The translations under genes and the position numbers were made by a program. The notes beneath the pieces were generated by a model, which ran no database searches, was not told the origin of the DNA, and worked only from the letters and a program-made list of their open reading frames with translations. Positions 30,175 through 37,547 of a DNA stretch of 37,547 nucleotides are shown piece by piece (positions within the stretch are counted from its first letter, which is position 1; every line of letters begins with the position of its first letter). The DNA is taken from positions 1 through 37,547 of the forward strand of contig JAFXTE010000069.1 of NCBI GenBank assembly GCA_017525245.1. The letters are read 5' to 3'. Origin of the DNA: Bacteroidales bacterium. GTDB lineage: Bacteria > Bacteroidota > Bacteroidia > Bacteroidales > WCHB1-69.

Positions 30175-31440
30175 TTATGCTAATTCGTGAATAACAAGGC
30201 CTGAACGCAGTTTCGGCTCAAACCAGGTGGTTTTGGGAGGCATGATGTTGCCCGTGTCGGCGATGTCGATAATCTGTTGCATGGAAACAGGATAGAGGGC
30301 GAAAGCCACCTTCATCTCACCGTTATCAACTCGACGTTTCAACTCGCCGAGACCGCGGATACCGCCCACGAAATCGATGCGCTTGTCGGTGCGCAAATCC
30401 TTGATGCCCAGAATTTTGTCAAGCACAAGGTTGCTGAGGATGGTAACATCCAGAACACCGATGGGATCGCTGTCGTTGAACGTGCCGGGCTTGGCGTTCA
30501 TCTTGTACCAATGGCCGTCCAAATACATGCTGAACTCATGCAATTTGCTCGGTTTGTAAATGTCCGTGCCCATATCTTCCACCGTGTAGGCCTCGCCAAC
30601 GGCGTTGAGGAACTGCTCCTTGGTCAGACCGTTGAGGTCTTTCACCACGCGGTTGTAGTCGATGATGTTGAGCTGATTGTCCGGGAAAATGACCGTCATG
30701 AAGTAGTTGTACTCCTCCTTGCCGGTGTGGTTCGGGTTGTGCTCTTTCTTCTCCTGCCCCACGAGAGCGGCAGCCGCGCTGCGGTGGTGACCGTCGGCGA
30801 TGTACATGGCGGGCACTTTGGTGGCGAAGAGTTCCACCAGCTCGTCGATGAGCTTGCGGTCGTCAATCACCCAGAAACGGTGGCCGAAGCCGTCTTCCTT
30901 GGCAATGAAGTCGTAAACCGGTTCCTTAGCGGTCACAGAAGCCACGATTTCATCAATGCGGGCAACTGCAGGATATGCGAAGAAAACCGGCTCCACATTG
31001 GCGTTGGTGATGCGCACGTGTTTCATGCGGTCTTCTTCTTTGTCCTTGCGGGTCAGCTCGTGCTTTTTGATGACTTTGTTGACATAATCCTCGCTGTAGG
31101 CGCAAGCCACGATGCCGTATTGCCATTTCGCGTCAGCAGCTGTCGGGTTCATGCTTTGGGCGTAGATGTAGAGTTTCTCCTCCTTGTCCTGCACCAACCA
31201 GCCGTAATCCTTGAAGCTGTTGTAGTTTTTCACCACCTGAAGATACACTTCAAGAGAGTGTTCGTCGGTGCCAACGGGAAGGTCGATTTCGGCCTTGGTG
31301 ACATGCAACAAGCTGTAGGGGTTGCCTTCACATTCCTTGCGTGCCTCTTCGGAATTCAGCACGTCGTAAGGACGAGAAGCTAATTTTTCGACGATTTCTT
31401 TGGGAGGACGGAAGCCTCTGAAGGGTTTAATTACTGACAT
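30175..31440 (-). CDS. DUF1015 family protein
   Basis: A 421-residue cytoplasmic protein of the DUF1015 family. The N-terminus is IKPFRGFRPP with ASRPYDVLN, and the conserved core AMYIADGHHRSAAAAL is present near residue 215, together with FDFVGGIRGL-like RIDFVGGIRGLGEL. The function is not established; in many Bacteroidetes it lies beside serC-serA, which are not seen here. It is co-transcribed with a glycosyltransferase. A -7 element (31505-31512) lies 64 bases ahead of the ATG. Confidence 0.9.
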   Translation of the reverse strand: MSVIKPFRGFRPPKEIVEKLASRPYDVLNSEEARKECEGNPYSLLHVTKAEIDLPVGTDEHSLEVYLQVVKNYNSFKDYGWLVQDKEEKLYIYAQSMNPTAADAKWQYGIVACAYSEDYVNKVIKKHELTRKDKEEDRMKHVRITNANVEPVFFAYPAVARIDEIVASVTAKEPVYDFIAKEDGFGHRFWVIDDRKLIDELVELFATKVPAMYIADGHHRSAAAALVGQEKKEHNPNHTGKEEYNYFMTVIFPDNQLNIIDYNRVVKDLNGLTKEQFLNAVGEAYTVEDMGTDIYKPSKLHEFSMYLDGHWYKMNAKPGTFNDSDPIGVLDVTILSNLVLDKILGIKDLRTDKRIDFVGGIRGLGELKRRVDNGEMKVAFALYPVSMQQIIDIADTGNIMPPKTTWFEPKLRSGLVIHELA

Positions 31441-31504
31441 ATCTTTTTAATTGATTGATAAATATATTTTTTAGTTTGGTAATTCCTTTCTTTTAAACCA
31501 ACGG

Positions 31505-31512
31505 CAAAAATA
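31505..31512 (-). promoter_or_regulatory. -7 element TATTTTTG (DUF1015 operon)
   Basis: The minus strand reads TATTTTTG followed by CCGTTGG, upstream of the ATG at 31440. Confidence 0.6.
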
Positions 31513-31533
31513 CAAAAAATGTGAATTGGGAAA

Positions 31534-31589
31534 TTAGCTTTTAGCTATTCGCTGTTGGCCATTGGCTGTTGACTGTTGACTGTTGGCAG
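31534..31589 (+). repeat. Heptamer array, unit TTGGCTG
   Basis: Eight 7-base units: TTAGCTT, TTAGCTA, TTCGCTG, TTGGCCA, TTGGCTG, TTGACTG twice, TTGGCAG. The unit is the same as at 21131 and 25343. Confidence 0.8.
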
Positions 31590-31627
31590 CCAATTATCCT
31601 TTATCATCATTATGCACTGAAAAAAAA

Positions 31628-34228
31628 CTATCGGATTAACGTGATCGACCCGTTCAACAAATAAGTCACCTCTCCCGAAAGGGTGTTGATGAACAGCTTG
31701 CAACCATAGTAGTAAACACCATCCGAGGAAGGTTGCTTCGTGGTCTCGTCAGCACCATCCCACAAAATGTCAGGATCGTTCGTGCGGAAAACCCGTTTCC
31801 CCCATCGGTTGTATATCTCCATCTCTATCTTGGTGACACCAGAATAAGGTAGGAACGGAGTGAAAACATCATTAATACCATCACCATTTGGCGTAAAGAC
31901 GTTCGGCAACCGGTAATCCAAACATTCGAAAACGTCAATGCACACGGAATCCGTCATCTCGGTAACATTATGGTTGTTGTCGGCAACTCGCATGGCGTAG
32001 CATCCGACAAGTACCTCTGAGCCGCTCGTATTGATGGAATAGTCGCACGGTGCGGGAAAGCAAATCTCCGCATTGTCAAAGGAGTCAACACAAGTGAATG
32101 TCCCTTCCAAAGTGGGCTTGTAATAAATATAGTAATGCACGGCATCTGTGGCAGCGGAATCAGAACTGAAACTCCATTCAAAAAGCACATTTTGACAGTC
32201 CGTGGTGATGGTGATTTCCGGCATTTCGGGCGGTTCATTGTCGTATGGAACGCCACATTCCTGTTGCGAACGGTTGTACAAAACTCCTATCGTGTCAGGC
32301 AGCCAATAATATCCTTCAGCTTCAACATAGTAACAATAAGTCTTCCCGTTTTCAAGATTGTAATCCGTATAACGGGTTTCCGTCACAGTCGCTATGGAAT
32401 CCCAACCTACAATATGTTCATTATATCGGAACACTTTGTATCGCACATTATTCCACGGCTGATTATCCGTCCATGAAAGCGACAAACGTTTGTCGGAGGA
32501 AGATATAGTCAGAAAAATGGAAGTGGCCGGATCCGATTTCTCTATGAATGTATCCTGATTTGAAATCTTCACTTGATAGGTATAATCAAAATCCGACGTG
32601 TTTAGATTTTCATCTAAAAAGGAAATCGTGTCAGCTAAATTTTCTGGCACTTCAACCGAATAGATCAATTCATCCTCATAACTTGAAGAAATTCTGAAAA
32701 GCTGATACTGATAAGGTGGAGGAAAAGCGACAGAGTCCATCTCCGGCGGAAAAAGCCAACGGACGAGAACACGACCTGTGTCGCTATCCGTTACCACCAC
32801 ATCTGTGTTTATGATGATGGGCGCATCACTGGCAATATGAGCGCACACTTTGTCGGAGACAATACTTTCGGATCCGTCCGGAAACAAAGCAACAACACGA
32901 TAACAGTATTCATCGCCGTGATACAGCGGTTGCGAGGATCCGTCGTCCGTAAACAGCGTGTCCACCCATGATTCCGTATGGCCTATTTTGACGTAACCGG
33001 CTTCGGCAGGCAATCCCGTTTGGCAGGAATCAGGTTCGAATTCTTCAATCCCATTTCGACGGTAAATGTCATATCCGACTGCATTGGAACAGGAGTCAGG
33101 AGACCAATCCAAGTGGATTACATTTCCTTCGGGAATGGCATTTAAATTTTCAGGAGCAGGGGCAATAACACGAATATGGAACATCTTGAATGAGACAAGC
33201 TCCACTTGCGGGCCATTGTCTTTCGCCTTGAACATCACCTCGTAAGGAACCGATTTAACATGTCCACATGTGGTTTTCCAAACGAAATGCGTCGCGTATG
33301 GAACACTGTCGGTGATTTCGGAAAACTGTGCAGGTGAGTCACTGAGCATGAACGGTTCGCCTGTAGCCGTCAGTGTGACATGCGTGGAAGTCTCATCTTT
33401 GACATGCACAAGCTTATCTATTCTGGTACCGGCAATCACACACGTGTCATACACTTCCACCACAGGAGGCTCATTATTGCACGCCGCAATGGTGATTTGC
33501 ATATCCCTGACCATACTGCCTATGAGCACTCCGTTGCGCCATTCCTGAATCAGAATGGCAATATTGTATTCCCCCGCCATGAGAGGGGAATCCCACGTTA
33601 AATCGCCTGTAACAGGGTCTATCTCGATATAGTTGGAGGCCTGTGGAAGCGTGTAGCCGGGAATGTCCTCACCTTCATAGCCACGGCAGTTGATGAGCGA
33701 ATACGACAGACTGTCACCCTCCGCATCGTAGGCTCCCGGATTGTGGTAGTAAGGAACATTCGTACAACCATTGTCCAATGGTGGATTCAAAAGCTGCGGA
33801 GAGGAGTTTCCGCCAATGAAAGGGTTGATAATCAGAATGGTTTCTATAAAAAAGGGGATCTCTACCGAACTCGGAATGTTCACGATACCGGCATTGCGGT
33901 TAGGATCTTCAAACGTGACATGGAAAGTGCCAGCGGCGGGAAACGTATGCTGCGTGACATACACGTTCTTGCTTATGTTGTTGTCCATGTTGACCTTGAT
34001 GAGCCGATCTATCTCGGAGGAGGTACCGTCACCCCAGAAAACCTCAATCTGTGGACGGTCGGCAGGACTTGGCGTATAGGTATAGGTGACGATGGTGAAC
34101 TCGTATGTCAAACCGGAAATGTAGGTATAGCTGATCTCTCCAGCGCGTTGGTGTGTGGCGAAGACCCTAATTGAGGAGAACGCCAACACTATGACCAACA
34201 AAAGAATACGTAAGATGCACCTGCCCAT
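31628..34228 (-). CDS. Large exported protein with T9SS type B (CHU_C) sorting domain
   Basis: An 866-residue cell-surface protein. A signal peptide (ILRILLLVIVLAFSSIRVFA) is followed by a PKD/Ig-like region (THQRAGEISYTYI, IEVFWGDGT), cadherin-like YDAEGDSLSYSL, and several Fn3-like domains (PENLNAIPEGNVIHLDWSP and later). The last 90 residues are the gliding-motility/type B sorting domain (LPNVFTPNGDGINDVFTPF, EIYNRWGKRVF, DGVYYYGCKLF). Such proteins pass through the T9SS and may stay attached or be released; they often act as adhesins. The start lies one base after the stop of the acetyltransferase gene, so its translation is coupled to sugar-biosynthesis genes. Confidence 0.9.
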   Translation of the reverse strand: MGRCILRILLLVIVLAFSSIRVFATHQRAGEISYTYISGLTYEFTIVTYTYTPSPADRPQIEVFWGDGTSSEIDRLIKVNMDNNISKNVYVTQHTFPAAGTFHVTFEDPNRNAGIVNIPSSVEIPFFIETILIINPFIGGNSSPQLLNPPLDNGCTNVPYYHNPGAYDAEGDSLSYSLINCRGYEGEDIPGYTLPQASNYIEIDPVTGDLTWDSPLMAGEYNIAILIQEWRNGVLIGSMVRDMQITIAACNNEPPVVEVYDTCVIAGTRIDKLVHVKDETSTHVTLTATGEPFMLSDSPAQFSEITDSVPYATHFVWKTTCGHVKSVPYEVMFKAKDNGPQVELVSFKMFHIRVIAPAPENLNAIPEGNVIHLDWSPDSCSNAVGYDIYRRNGIEEFEPDSCQTGLPAEAGYVKIGHTESWVDTLFTDDGSSQPLYHGDEYCYRVVALFPDGSESIVSDKVCAHIASDAPIIINTDVVVTDSDTGRVLVRWLFPPEMDSVAFPPPYQYQLFRISSSYEDELIYSVEVPENLADTISFLDENLNTSDFDYTYQVKISNQDTFIEKSDPATSIFLTISSSDKRLSLSWTDNQPWNNVRYKVFRYNEHIVGWDSIATVTETRYTDYNLENGKTYCYYVEAEGYYWLPDTIGVLYNRSQQECGVPYDNEPPEMPEITITTDCQNVLFEWSFSSDSAATDAVHYYIYYKPTLEGTFTCVDSFDNAEICFPAPCDYSINTSGSEVLVGCYAMRVADNNHNVTEMTDSVCIDVFECLDYRLPNVFTPNGDGINDVFTPFLPYSGVTKIEMEIYNRWGKRVFRTNDPDILWDGADETTKQPSSDGVYYYGCKLFINTLSGEVTYLLNGSITLIR

Positions 34229-34229
34229 A

Positions 34230-34805
34230 TCACTCTATCTTTTTGACCTGATGGTTGGACAACTGGTATCTTTGACCGCTTTCGGGGCAGACGGCCAGAC
34301 CGTTACTGCCAAACTGCAGTCGGCATCCGCATTCGCTCACCCATCCAGTTTGACAAGCGGGCAAACCGGTAACTAACGCATAATCAGGGACATCACGGGT
34401 TACAACCGCTCCCGCTCCAATCATCGCATATCGCCCGATGGTGTGTCCGCACACAATGGTGGCATTCGCCCCGATGGTTGCCCCTTGACGAACAAGCGTG
34501 GGACGGAATTCTTTCTTCCGATCAATGAAGGCTCTCGGGTTAATAACATTCGTGAATACCATGGAAGGTCCCAAAAAGACATCATCTTCACAGGTGACAC
34601 CCTCATAAACAGATACATTGTTCTGAACTTTCACATTGTTGCCCAACGTCACATGATTGGCAATCATCACATTCTGCCCTAAAACGCAGTTTTCCCCAAT
34701 CACAGCCTGCGACATAACATGCGTGAAATGCCAGATTTTAGTGTTCTTACCAATCTTGCATCCTTCATCCAAAATGGCGGTTTCATGTGCGAAAAAATCA
34801 TTCAT
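34230..34805 (-). CDS. wbpD: WbpD-type UDP-sugar 3-N-acetyltransferase
   Basis: 191 residues from the ATG at 34805, which overlaps the aminotransferase stop (ATGA). The frame also allows a TTG at 34814, less likely. The protein is a left-handed parallel beta-helix of hexapeptide repeats (KIGKNTKIWHFTHV, VIGENCVLGQNVMI, VTLGNNVKVQNNVSV). It has the family features NPRAFI, ATIGANATIVCGHTIG and GAGAVVTRDVPDYALVTG. WbpD/WlbB enzymes acetylate the 3-amino group of UDP-2-acetamido-3-amino-glucuronate, the step after WbpE. The gene is coupled on both sides: four-base overlap with wbpE, one-base gap to the T9SS cargo gene. Confidence 0.88.
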   Translation of the reverse strand: MNDFFAHETAILDEGCKIGKNTKIWHFTHVMSQAVIGENCVLGQNVMIANHVTLGNNVKVQNNVSVYEGVTCEDDVFLGPSMVFTNVINPRAFIDRKKEFRPTLVRQGATIGANATIVCGHTIGRYAMIGAGAVVTRDVPDYALVTGLPACQTGWVSECGCRLQFGSNGLAVCPESGQRYQLSNHQVKKIE

Positions 34806-35929
34806 AACGGGCAATCAACGATGGTTTTACAAATATATTGTAGCTGATTCTCAGACAGTTCTGTATGCATAGGCAGGGACAAGACCTCACGGCATAACTG
34901 TTCTGCAACAGGAAAATCCCCTTCTTTGTAATCCAAATACTGGTATGCGGGTTGCAGATGAGCAGGAACCGGATAATAAATCATTGAGGGGATGCCTTTC
35001 TCCGCCAGATATTGCTTCAAAGCATCTCGTCTCCCTTCTTTTACCTTAAGCGTGAACTGGTGAAACGTATGTGTCGTATTTTCTTTAATAACAGGTAGTT
35101 CAATTAAATCAAGATCTTCTATGGCATTAAAATAACTGTGAGCTGCGGCTTTGCGGTTAGCAATGAACTCGTCCAAATGGCGGAGTTTCACCTGAAGGAT
35201 AGCAGCCTGCAACGAGTCAAGACGCGAGTTGAGACCCACTAACCGATGGTGATATTTTTCTTTCGAGCCGTGTTTGCAAATGGCTCGCAGTCGCTCGCTT
35301 AAATCCGCGTCTTGTGTCATCATCGCACCGCCGTCGCCGTAACAACCTAAGTTTTTGGAAGGGAAGAACGACAAGCATCCGACATCGCCCATAGTTCCCG
35401 CCTGTTTCATCGTACCATCCGAGAATGTGTATGTGGCCCCTACAGCTTGGCACGCATCTTCTATCACCTTGATATTATGCTTTTTTGCAATATCCAGAAC
35501 GGGTTCCATGTCAGCACATTGTCCATATAAATGGACTGGTATGAGGGCTTTGGTTTTAGGTGTGACGGCCTTCTCAAGCACGTTTACATCCATGTTGAAA
35601 CTGTCCTCGCATACGTCCACGAACACAGGCGTAGCCCCTAACAGCGCAATGACCTCCACGGCTGCGATAAACGTGAATGCCGGTATAATGACCTCATCGC
35701 CTTCTCCAATGCCGAGTGACATCAAGGCGGCCAGTAGCGCATCTGTTCCGTTTCCACAACTCACAACATATTTAGAGCCAGCATATTGGGCAAGTTGCTG
35801 TTCAAAATCAAAAACGGGTGAACCCTGAATGAAGGCGGTTGAATCCAACACATGCTGAATGGCCGCGTCAATTTCCGGTTTGATGCGCAAATACTGACTT
35901 TTCAAATCGACCATCTGAATTGGATTCAT
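34802..35929 (-). CDS. wbpE: WbpE/PorR-type sugar aminotransferase
   Basis: 375 residues from the ATG at 35929 (an adjacent GTG at 35932 is also possible). It belongs to the DegT/DnrJ/EryC1/StrS PLP-dependent family. NGTDALLAA (from residue 60) binds the phosphate, Asp158 in EDACQA contacts the pyridine, and Lys192 in FFPSKNLGCYGDGG is the Schiff-base lysine. The sequence IQMVDLKSQYLRIKPEID at the N-terminus and the whole pattern are those of the enzyme making UDP-2-acetamido-3-amino-glucuronate. Its Porphyromonas homologue, PorR, is needed for A-LPS and for attaching T9SS cargo. It is first of a tightly coupled three-gene set. Confidence 0.9.
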   Translation of the reverse strand: MNPIQMVDLKSQYLRIKPEIDAAIQHVLDSTAFIQGSPVFDFEQQLAQYAGSKYVVSCGNGTDALLAALMSLGIGEGDEVIIPAFTFIAAVEVIALLGATPVFVDVCEDSFNMDVNVLEKAVTPKTKALIPVHLYGQCADMEPVLDIAKKHNIKVIEDACQAVGATYTFSDGTMKQAGTMGDVGCLSFFPSKNLGCYGDGGAMMTQDADLSERLRAICKHGSKEKYHHRLVGLNSRLDSLQAAILQVKLRHLDEFIANRKAAAHSYFNAIEDLDLIELPVIKENTTHTFHQFTLKVKEGRRDALKQYLAEKGIPSMIYYPVPAHLQPAYQYLDYKEGDFPVAEQLCREVLSLPMHTELSENQLQYICKTIVDCPL

Positions 35930-35955
35930 CACTTTATCTTTTTAAGAAAAGCGTG

Positions 35956-35963
35956 CAAAGGTA
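35956..35963 (-). promoter_or_regulatory. -7 element TACCTTTG (wbpE operon)
   Basis: The minus strand reads TACCTTTG, 26 bases ahead of the ATG at 35929. It sits at the edge of a duplicated 80-base segment; the second copy has TACCTTTC, which no longer matches. Confidence 0.6.
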
Positions 35964-36003
35964 CATAAATTTCAAATACGCACAGACAGATGAAATAGAC
36001 GCT

Positions 36004-36031
36004 GTAGAGACGTTTCATGAAACGTCTCTAC
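36004..36031. repeat. 28-base perfect palindrome, core TTTCATGAAA
   Basis: Arms GTAGAGACG and CGTCTCTAC, with every position complementary. It is the best-preserved member of the family in the window. Confidence 0.85.
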
Positions 36032-36089
36032 AATTTCAGAGGAAAGGTACATGCATTTCGAATACACGCAAACAAATGAGATAGCCCTT

Positions 36090-36117
36090 GTAAAGACGTT
36101 TCCTGAAACGTCACCAC
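36090..36117. repeat. 28-base palindrome, degenerate copy
   Basis: Arms GTAAAGACG and CGTCACCAC around TTTCCTGAAA. It lies 86 bases from the perfect copy within the tandem duplication. Confidence 0.75.
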
Positions 36118-36121
36118 AATT

Positions 36122-36847
36122 TTAGCGTATCAGATTTTTAATTTCCTGTTTGATAAATCGAAAATCGATTTTGCGATTCAAATAACATTGGAAATCCTCT
36201 ATGGAATCTGTCGGTTTGATCTCTACACGGCAGAGACGATAAGGATTTTGATGCATATTATTCCGTTTCCACAGCGTGGTAAAGGCGGCCTTAAAACCGA
36301 TTTCTTGCAACAGTTCTGGAGTAGCACAGCCAAAATCCTTGTTCTGACCAAAAGGAAAAGCGAAATAGTCCACCGATTTCTGTAGATGTTTTTCCAACAT
36401 TTCCTTTGACTTTCTTAATTCATCTTCCGACTGGTTGTTTGACATTTTTCCAAACGAAGTATGACTCATGCCGTGCGAACCGATAGTGACGTTTGAATTT
36501 TGTGACAAGCTCTCGATTTCATTCCAAGAAAGGATATTAAGTCTCTTATAATCAAAATGATTCTCATCCCATTCGTTGTGTTTTCCTATATAGGAGACAG
36601 GGACAAAGACTGTAATTGGTATTTCCAGTTGCCGAATGATGGGCAAAACGGAATCGGCAAGGCAGGAATAAGCGTCATCAAAAGTCACGGTAGCCATACG
36701 CGGATTCGTCCGGCATTCGCGCACGTAAGTGTCCATATCGGTGAGTTGCCAATGCTGTTTCACAAAACGGATCTGCCGCTCGAAATTATCGGCGGAAACG
36801 GTATTGAAACCAGTCTGTTCGTCCACATTATGGTACATCAAAATCAT
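36122..36847 (-). CDS. Polysaccharide deacetylase (NodB-type, CE4)
   Basis: A 241-residue protein with the NodB homology fold. Motif 1 TFDDAY (55-60) provides the catalytic and metal-binding Asp pair. Motif 2 SHGMSHTSF supplies His125 and His129, and FAFPFGQN is motif 3. The enzyme should remove acetyl groups from an N-acetylated glycan. No signal peptide is seen, so it may act in the cytoplasm on a precursor, or be surface-glycan related as its neighbours suggest. It starts only 20 bases after the tRNA-Trp terminator hairpin, so it depends on read-through or an unseen promoter. Confidence 0.88.
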   Translation of the reverse strand: MILMYHNVDEQTGFNTVSADNFERQIRFVKQHWQLTDMDTYVRECRTNPRMATVTFDDAYSCLADSVLPIIRQLEIPITVFVPVSYIGKHNEWDENHFDYKRLNILSWNEIESLSQNSNVTIGSHGMSHTSFGKMSNNQSEDELRKSKEMLEKHLQKSVDYFAFPFGQNKDFGCATPELLQEIGFKAAFTTLWKRNNMHQNPYRLCRVEIKPTDSIEDFQCYLNRKIDFRFIKQEIKNLIR

Positions 36848-36867
36848 GGTGACCGCTTATAAAACAA

Positions 36868-36893
36868 AAGTCAGGCTACAGAGGCCTGACTTT
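36868..36893 (-). terminator. Rho-independent terminator after tRNA-Trp
   Basis: Ten-base stem AAAGTCAGGC / GCCTGACTTT with a short loop, followed on the minus strand by TTTTGTTTT. It ends the tuf-tRNA-Trp transcript. Confidence 0.7.
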
Positions 36894-36898
36894 CTTAG

Positions 36899-36969
36899 CA
36901 GGGGAAGAGAGATTCGAACTCCCATCAATGGTTTTGGAGACCACTATTCTGCCCTTAAACTATTCCCCT
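36899..36969 (-). tRNA. trnW: tRNA-Trp (anticodon CCA)
   Basis: 71 bases including the discriminator G, with no encoded CCA. The acceptor stem AGGGGAA pairs with TTCCCCT. The anticodon arm GTGGT-CTCCAAA-ACCAT has anticodon CCA. The T arm is GGGAG-TTCGAAT-CTCTC. It lies just downstream of tuf on the same strand, as is usual in Bacteroidetes. Confidence 0.95.
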
Positions 36970-36971
36970 GT

Positions 36972-37005
36972 AAAATCGGGGTGCTTTATTCAACACCCCG
37001 ATTTT
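36972..37005 (-). terminator. Hairpin between tuf and tRNA-Trp
   Basis: Twelve-base perfect stem AAAATCGGGGTG / CACCCCGATTTT with a ten-base loop. On the minus strand only a short T run follows before the tRNA, so it may be a partial terminator or a processing site. Confidence 0.55.
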
Positions 37006-37025
37006 TATTGGTGTTAGATGGAATC

Positions 37026-37547
37026 TTAGTCTAAGATTTCGGTAACCTGACCAGCGCCGACCGTACGACCACCCTCACGGATAGCGAAACGGAGGTTCAT
37101 GTTCAGAGCGATTTCAGAGAGCAGTTCCACCGTGATTTCCACGTTATCACCAGGCATGCACATTTCAACGCCTGCGGGCAGGGTGATGGCACCGGTAACG
37201 TCAGTGGTGCGGAAGTAGAATTGCGGGCGATAATTGTTGCCGAACGGAGTGTGACGGCCGCCTTCTTCTTTCTTCAACACGTACACGGAAGCTTTGAATT
37301 TCTTGTGCGGATGGATAGAACCCGGTTTCGCGATAACCATACCACGGCGGATTTCGTCCTTGTCGATACCACGGAGCAACAGACCCACGTTATCGCCAGC
37401 TTCACCTTCGTCAAGAATCTTGCGGAACATCTCGACACCGGTAACGACTGATTTCAGTTTCTCTGCACCCATACCGATGATATCAACGGGATCGCTGGTG
37501 TGGATGATACCCGTCTCAATACGACCGGTAGCAACGGTACCACGACC
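37026..37547 (-). CDS. tuf: Translation elongation factor Tu, C-terminal part (5' end cut by window)
   Basis: The frame runs off the right edge; 173 codons are visible, about residues 223-395. It starts in domain 2 ([17 protein letters not shown]), then [20 protein letters not shown] and [15 protein letters not shown], followed by domain 3 ([43 protein letters not shown]). EF-Tu brings aminoacyl-tRNA to the ribosome. The GTPase domain is outside the window. The first in-window Met (37472) is internal, not the start. It is followed by a hairpin and tRNA-Trp. Confidence 0.97.
   Translation of the reverse strand, partial: GRGTVATGRIETGIIHTSDPVDIIGMGAEKLKSVVTGVEMFRKILDEGEAGDNVGLLLRGIDKDEIRRGMVIAKPGSIHPHKKFKASVYVLKKEEGGRHTPFGNNYRPQFYFRTTDVTGAITLPAGVEMCMPGDNVEITVELLSEIALNMNLRFAIREGGRTVGAGQVTEILD

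Larger units (their letters stand above)
35957..36122. repeat. Tandem duplication, two 80-base copies, period 86
   Basis: 35957-36036 and 36043-36122 agree at 65 of 80 positions. Each copy starts with AAAGGTACAT and carries one 28-base palindrome. The second copy reaches the last base of the deacetylase stop codon and the first overlaps the wbpE promoter, so it fills nearly the whole gap. Confidence 0.85.

Noticed and set aside
30277-31383. 368-codon plus-strand open frame
   Set aside because: Opposite the DUF1015 gene, no recognisable motif.
36004-36031. Rho-independent terminator
   Set aside because: The palindrome has no T run, is perfectly symmetric and recurs at other sites including inside genes, so it is a repeat family.

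Overview
The window is a 37.5-kb piece of a Bacteroidetes chromosome, most likely a Bacteroidales member. The evidence is TAnnTTTG-type promoter elements ahead of at least fourteen genes, type IX secretion (T9SS) cargo with both type A and type B C-terminal signals, a TonB receptor/DUF4249 pair, a FISUMP-repeat protein, and a tuf-tRNA-Trp pair. No rRNA, CRISPR array, transposase or phage structural gene was seen. Both ends cut through genes: a retropepsin/PDZ-like protein on the left and EF-Tu on the right.

Layout. Positions 1-4300: truncated peptidase-like gene, an AAA ATPase, a predicted outer-membrane protein bracketed by two near-identical promoter/leader repeats, and an ECF sigma factor with an extra membrane segment. 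Positions 4435-12319: parE, a TonB receptor with a DUF4249 lipoprotein, aspS, and mlaE, which starts at the base after the aspS stop. Positions 12350-20220: an AT-richer block made of a membrane-anchored LytTR regulator and, divergent from it, seven same-strand genes for exported proteins (three lipoproteins, two predicted beta-barrels, a fibre-like protein and a T9SS trypsin-like protease). Positions 20375-21127: mlaF, the ATPase partner of mlaE, so the block separates two genes that normally lie together. Positions 21168-31440: a FISUMP surface protein, cvpA, rdgB, rpmF, DUF177, GtrA, ispE, yitT, a glycosyltransferase and DUF1015. Positions 31628-36847: a minus-strand set with a polysaccharide deacetylase, then a WbpE/PorR-type aminotransferase, a WbpD-type acetyltransferase and a T9SS type B cargo protein, the last three tightly coupled. 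Positions 36899-37547: tRNA-Trp and the 3' part of tuf.

Two gene sets look like candidate systems. The first is the 12.3-20.2 kb block, which reads as a regulated cell-surface module: one membrane regulator, a divergent promoter region with a thrice-repeated motif, and only exported products. The second is the wbpE-wbpD-cargo operon, which joins two steps of the diacetylated-uronate sugar pathway (used in Porphyromonas to attach T9SS cargo to the surface) to a T9SS cargo gene.

The non-coding DNA is unusually structured. At least twelve imperfect short-period arrays (mostly 7-base units, two with 6-base units) fill many intergenic gaps. A family of 28-base palindromes with constant arms (GTAGAGACG / CGTCTCTAC) and changing self-complementary cores occurs at seven sites, two of them inside coding sequence. 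An 86-base tandem duplication carries one of these palindromes in each copy. A run of eight A's shifts the signal peptide of the fibre-like gene out of frame.
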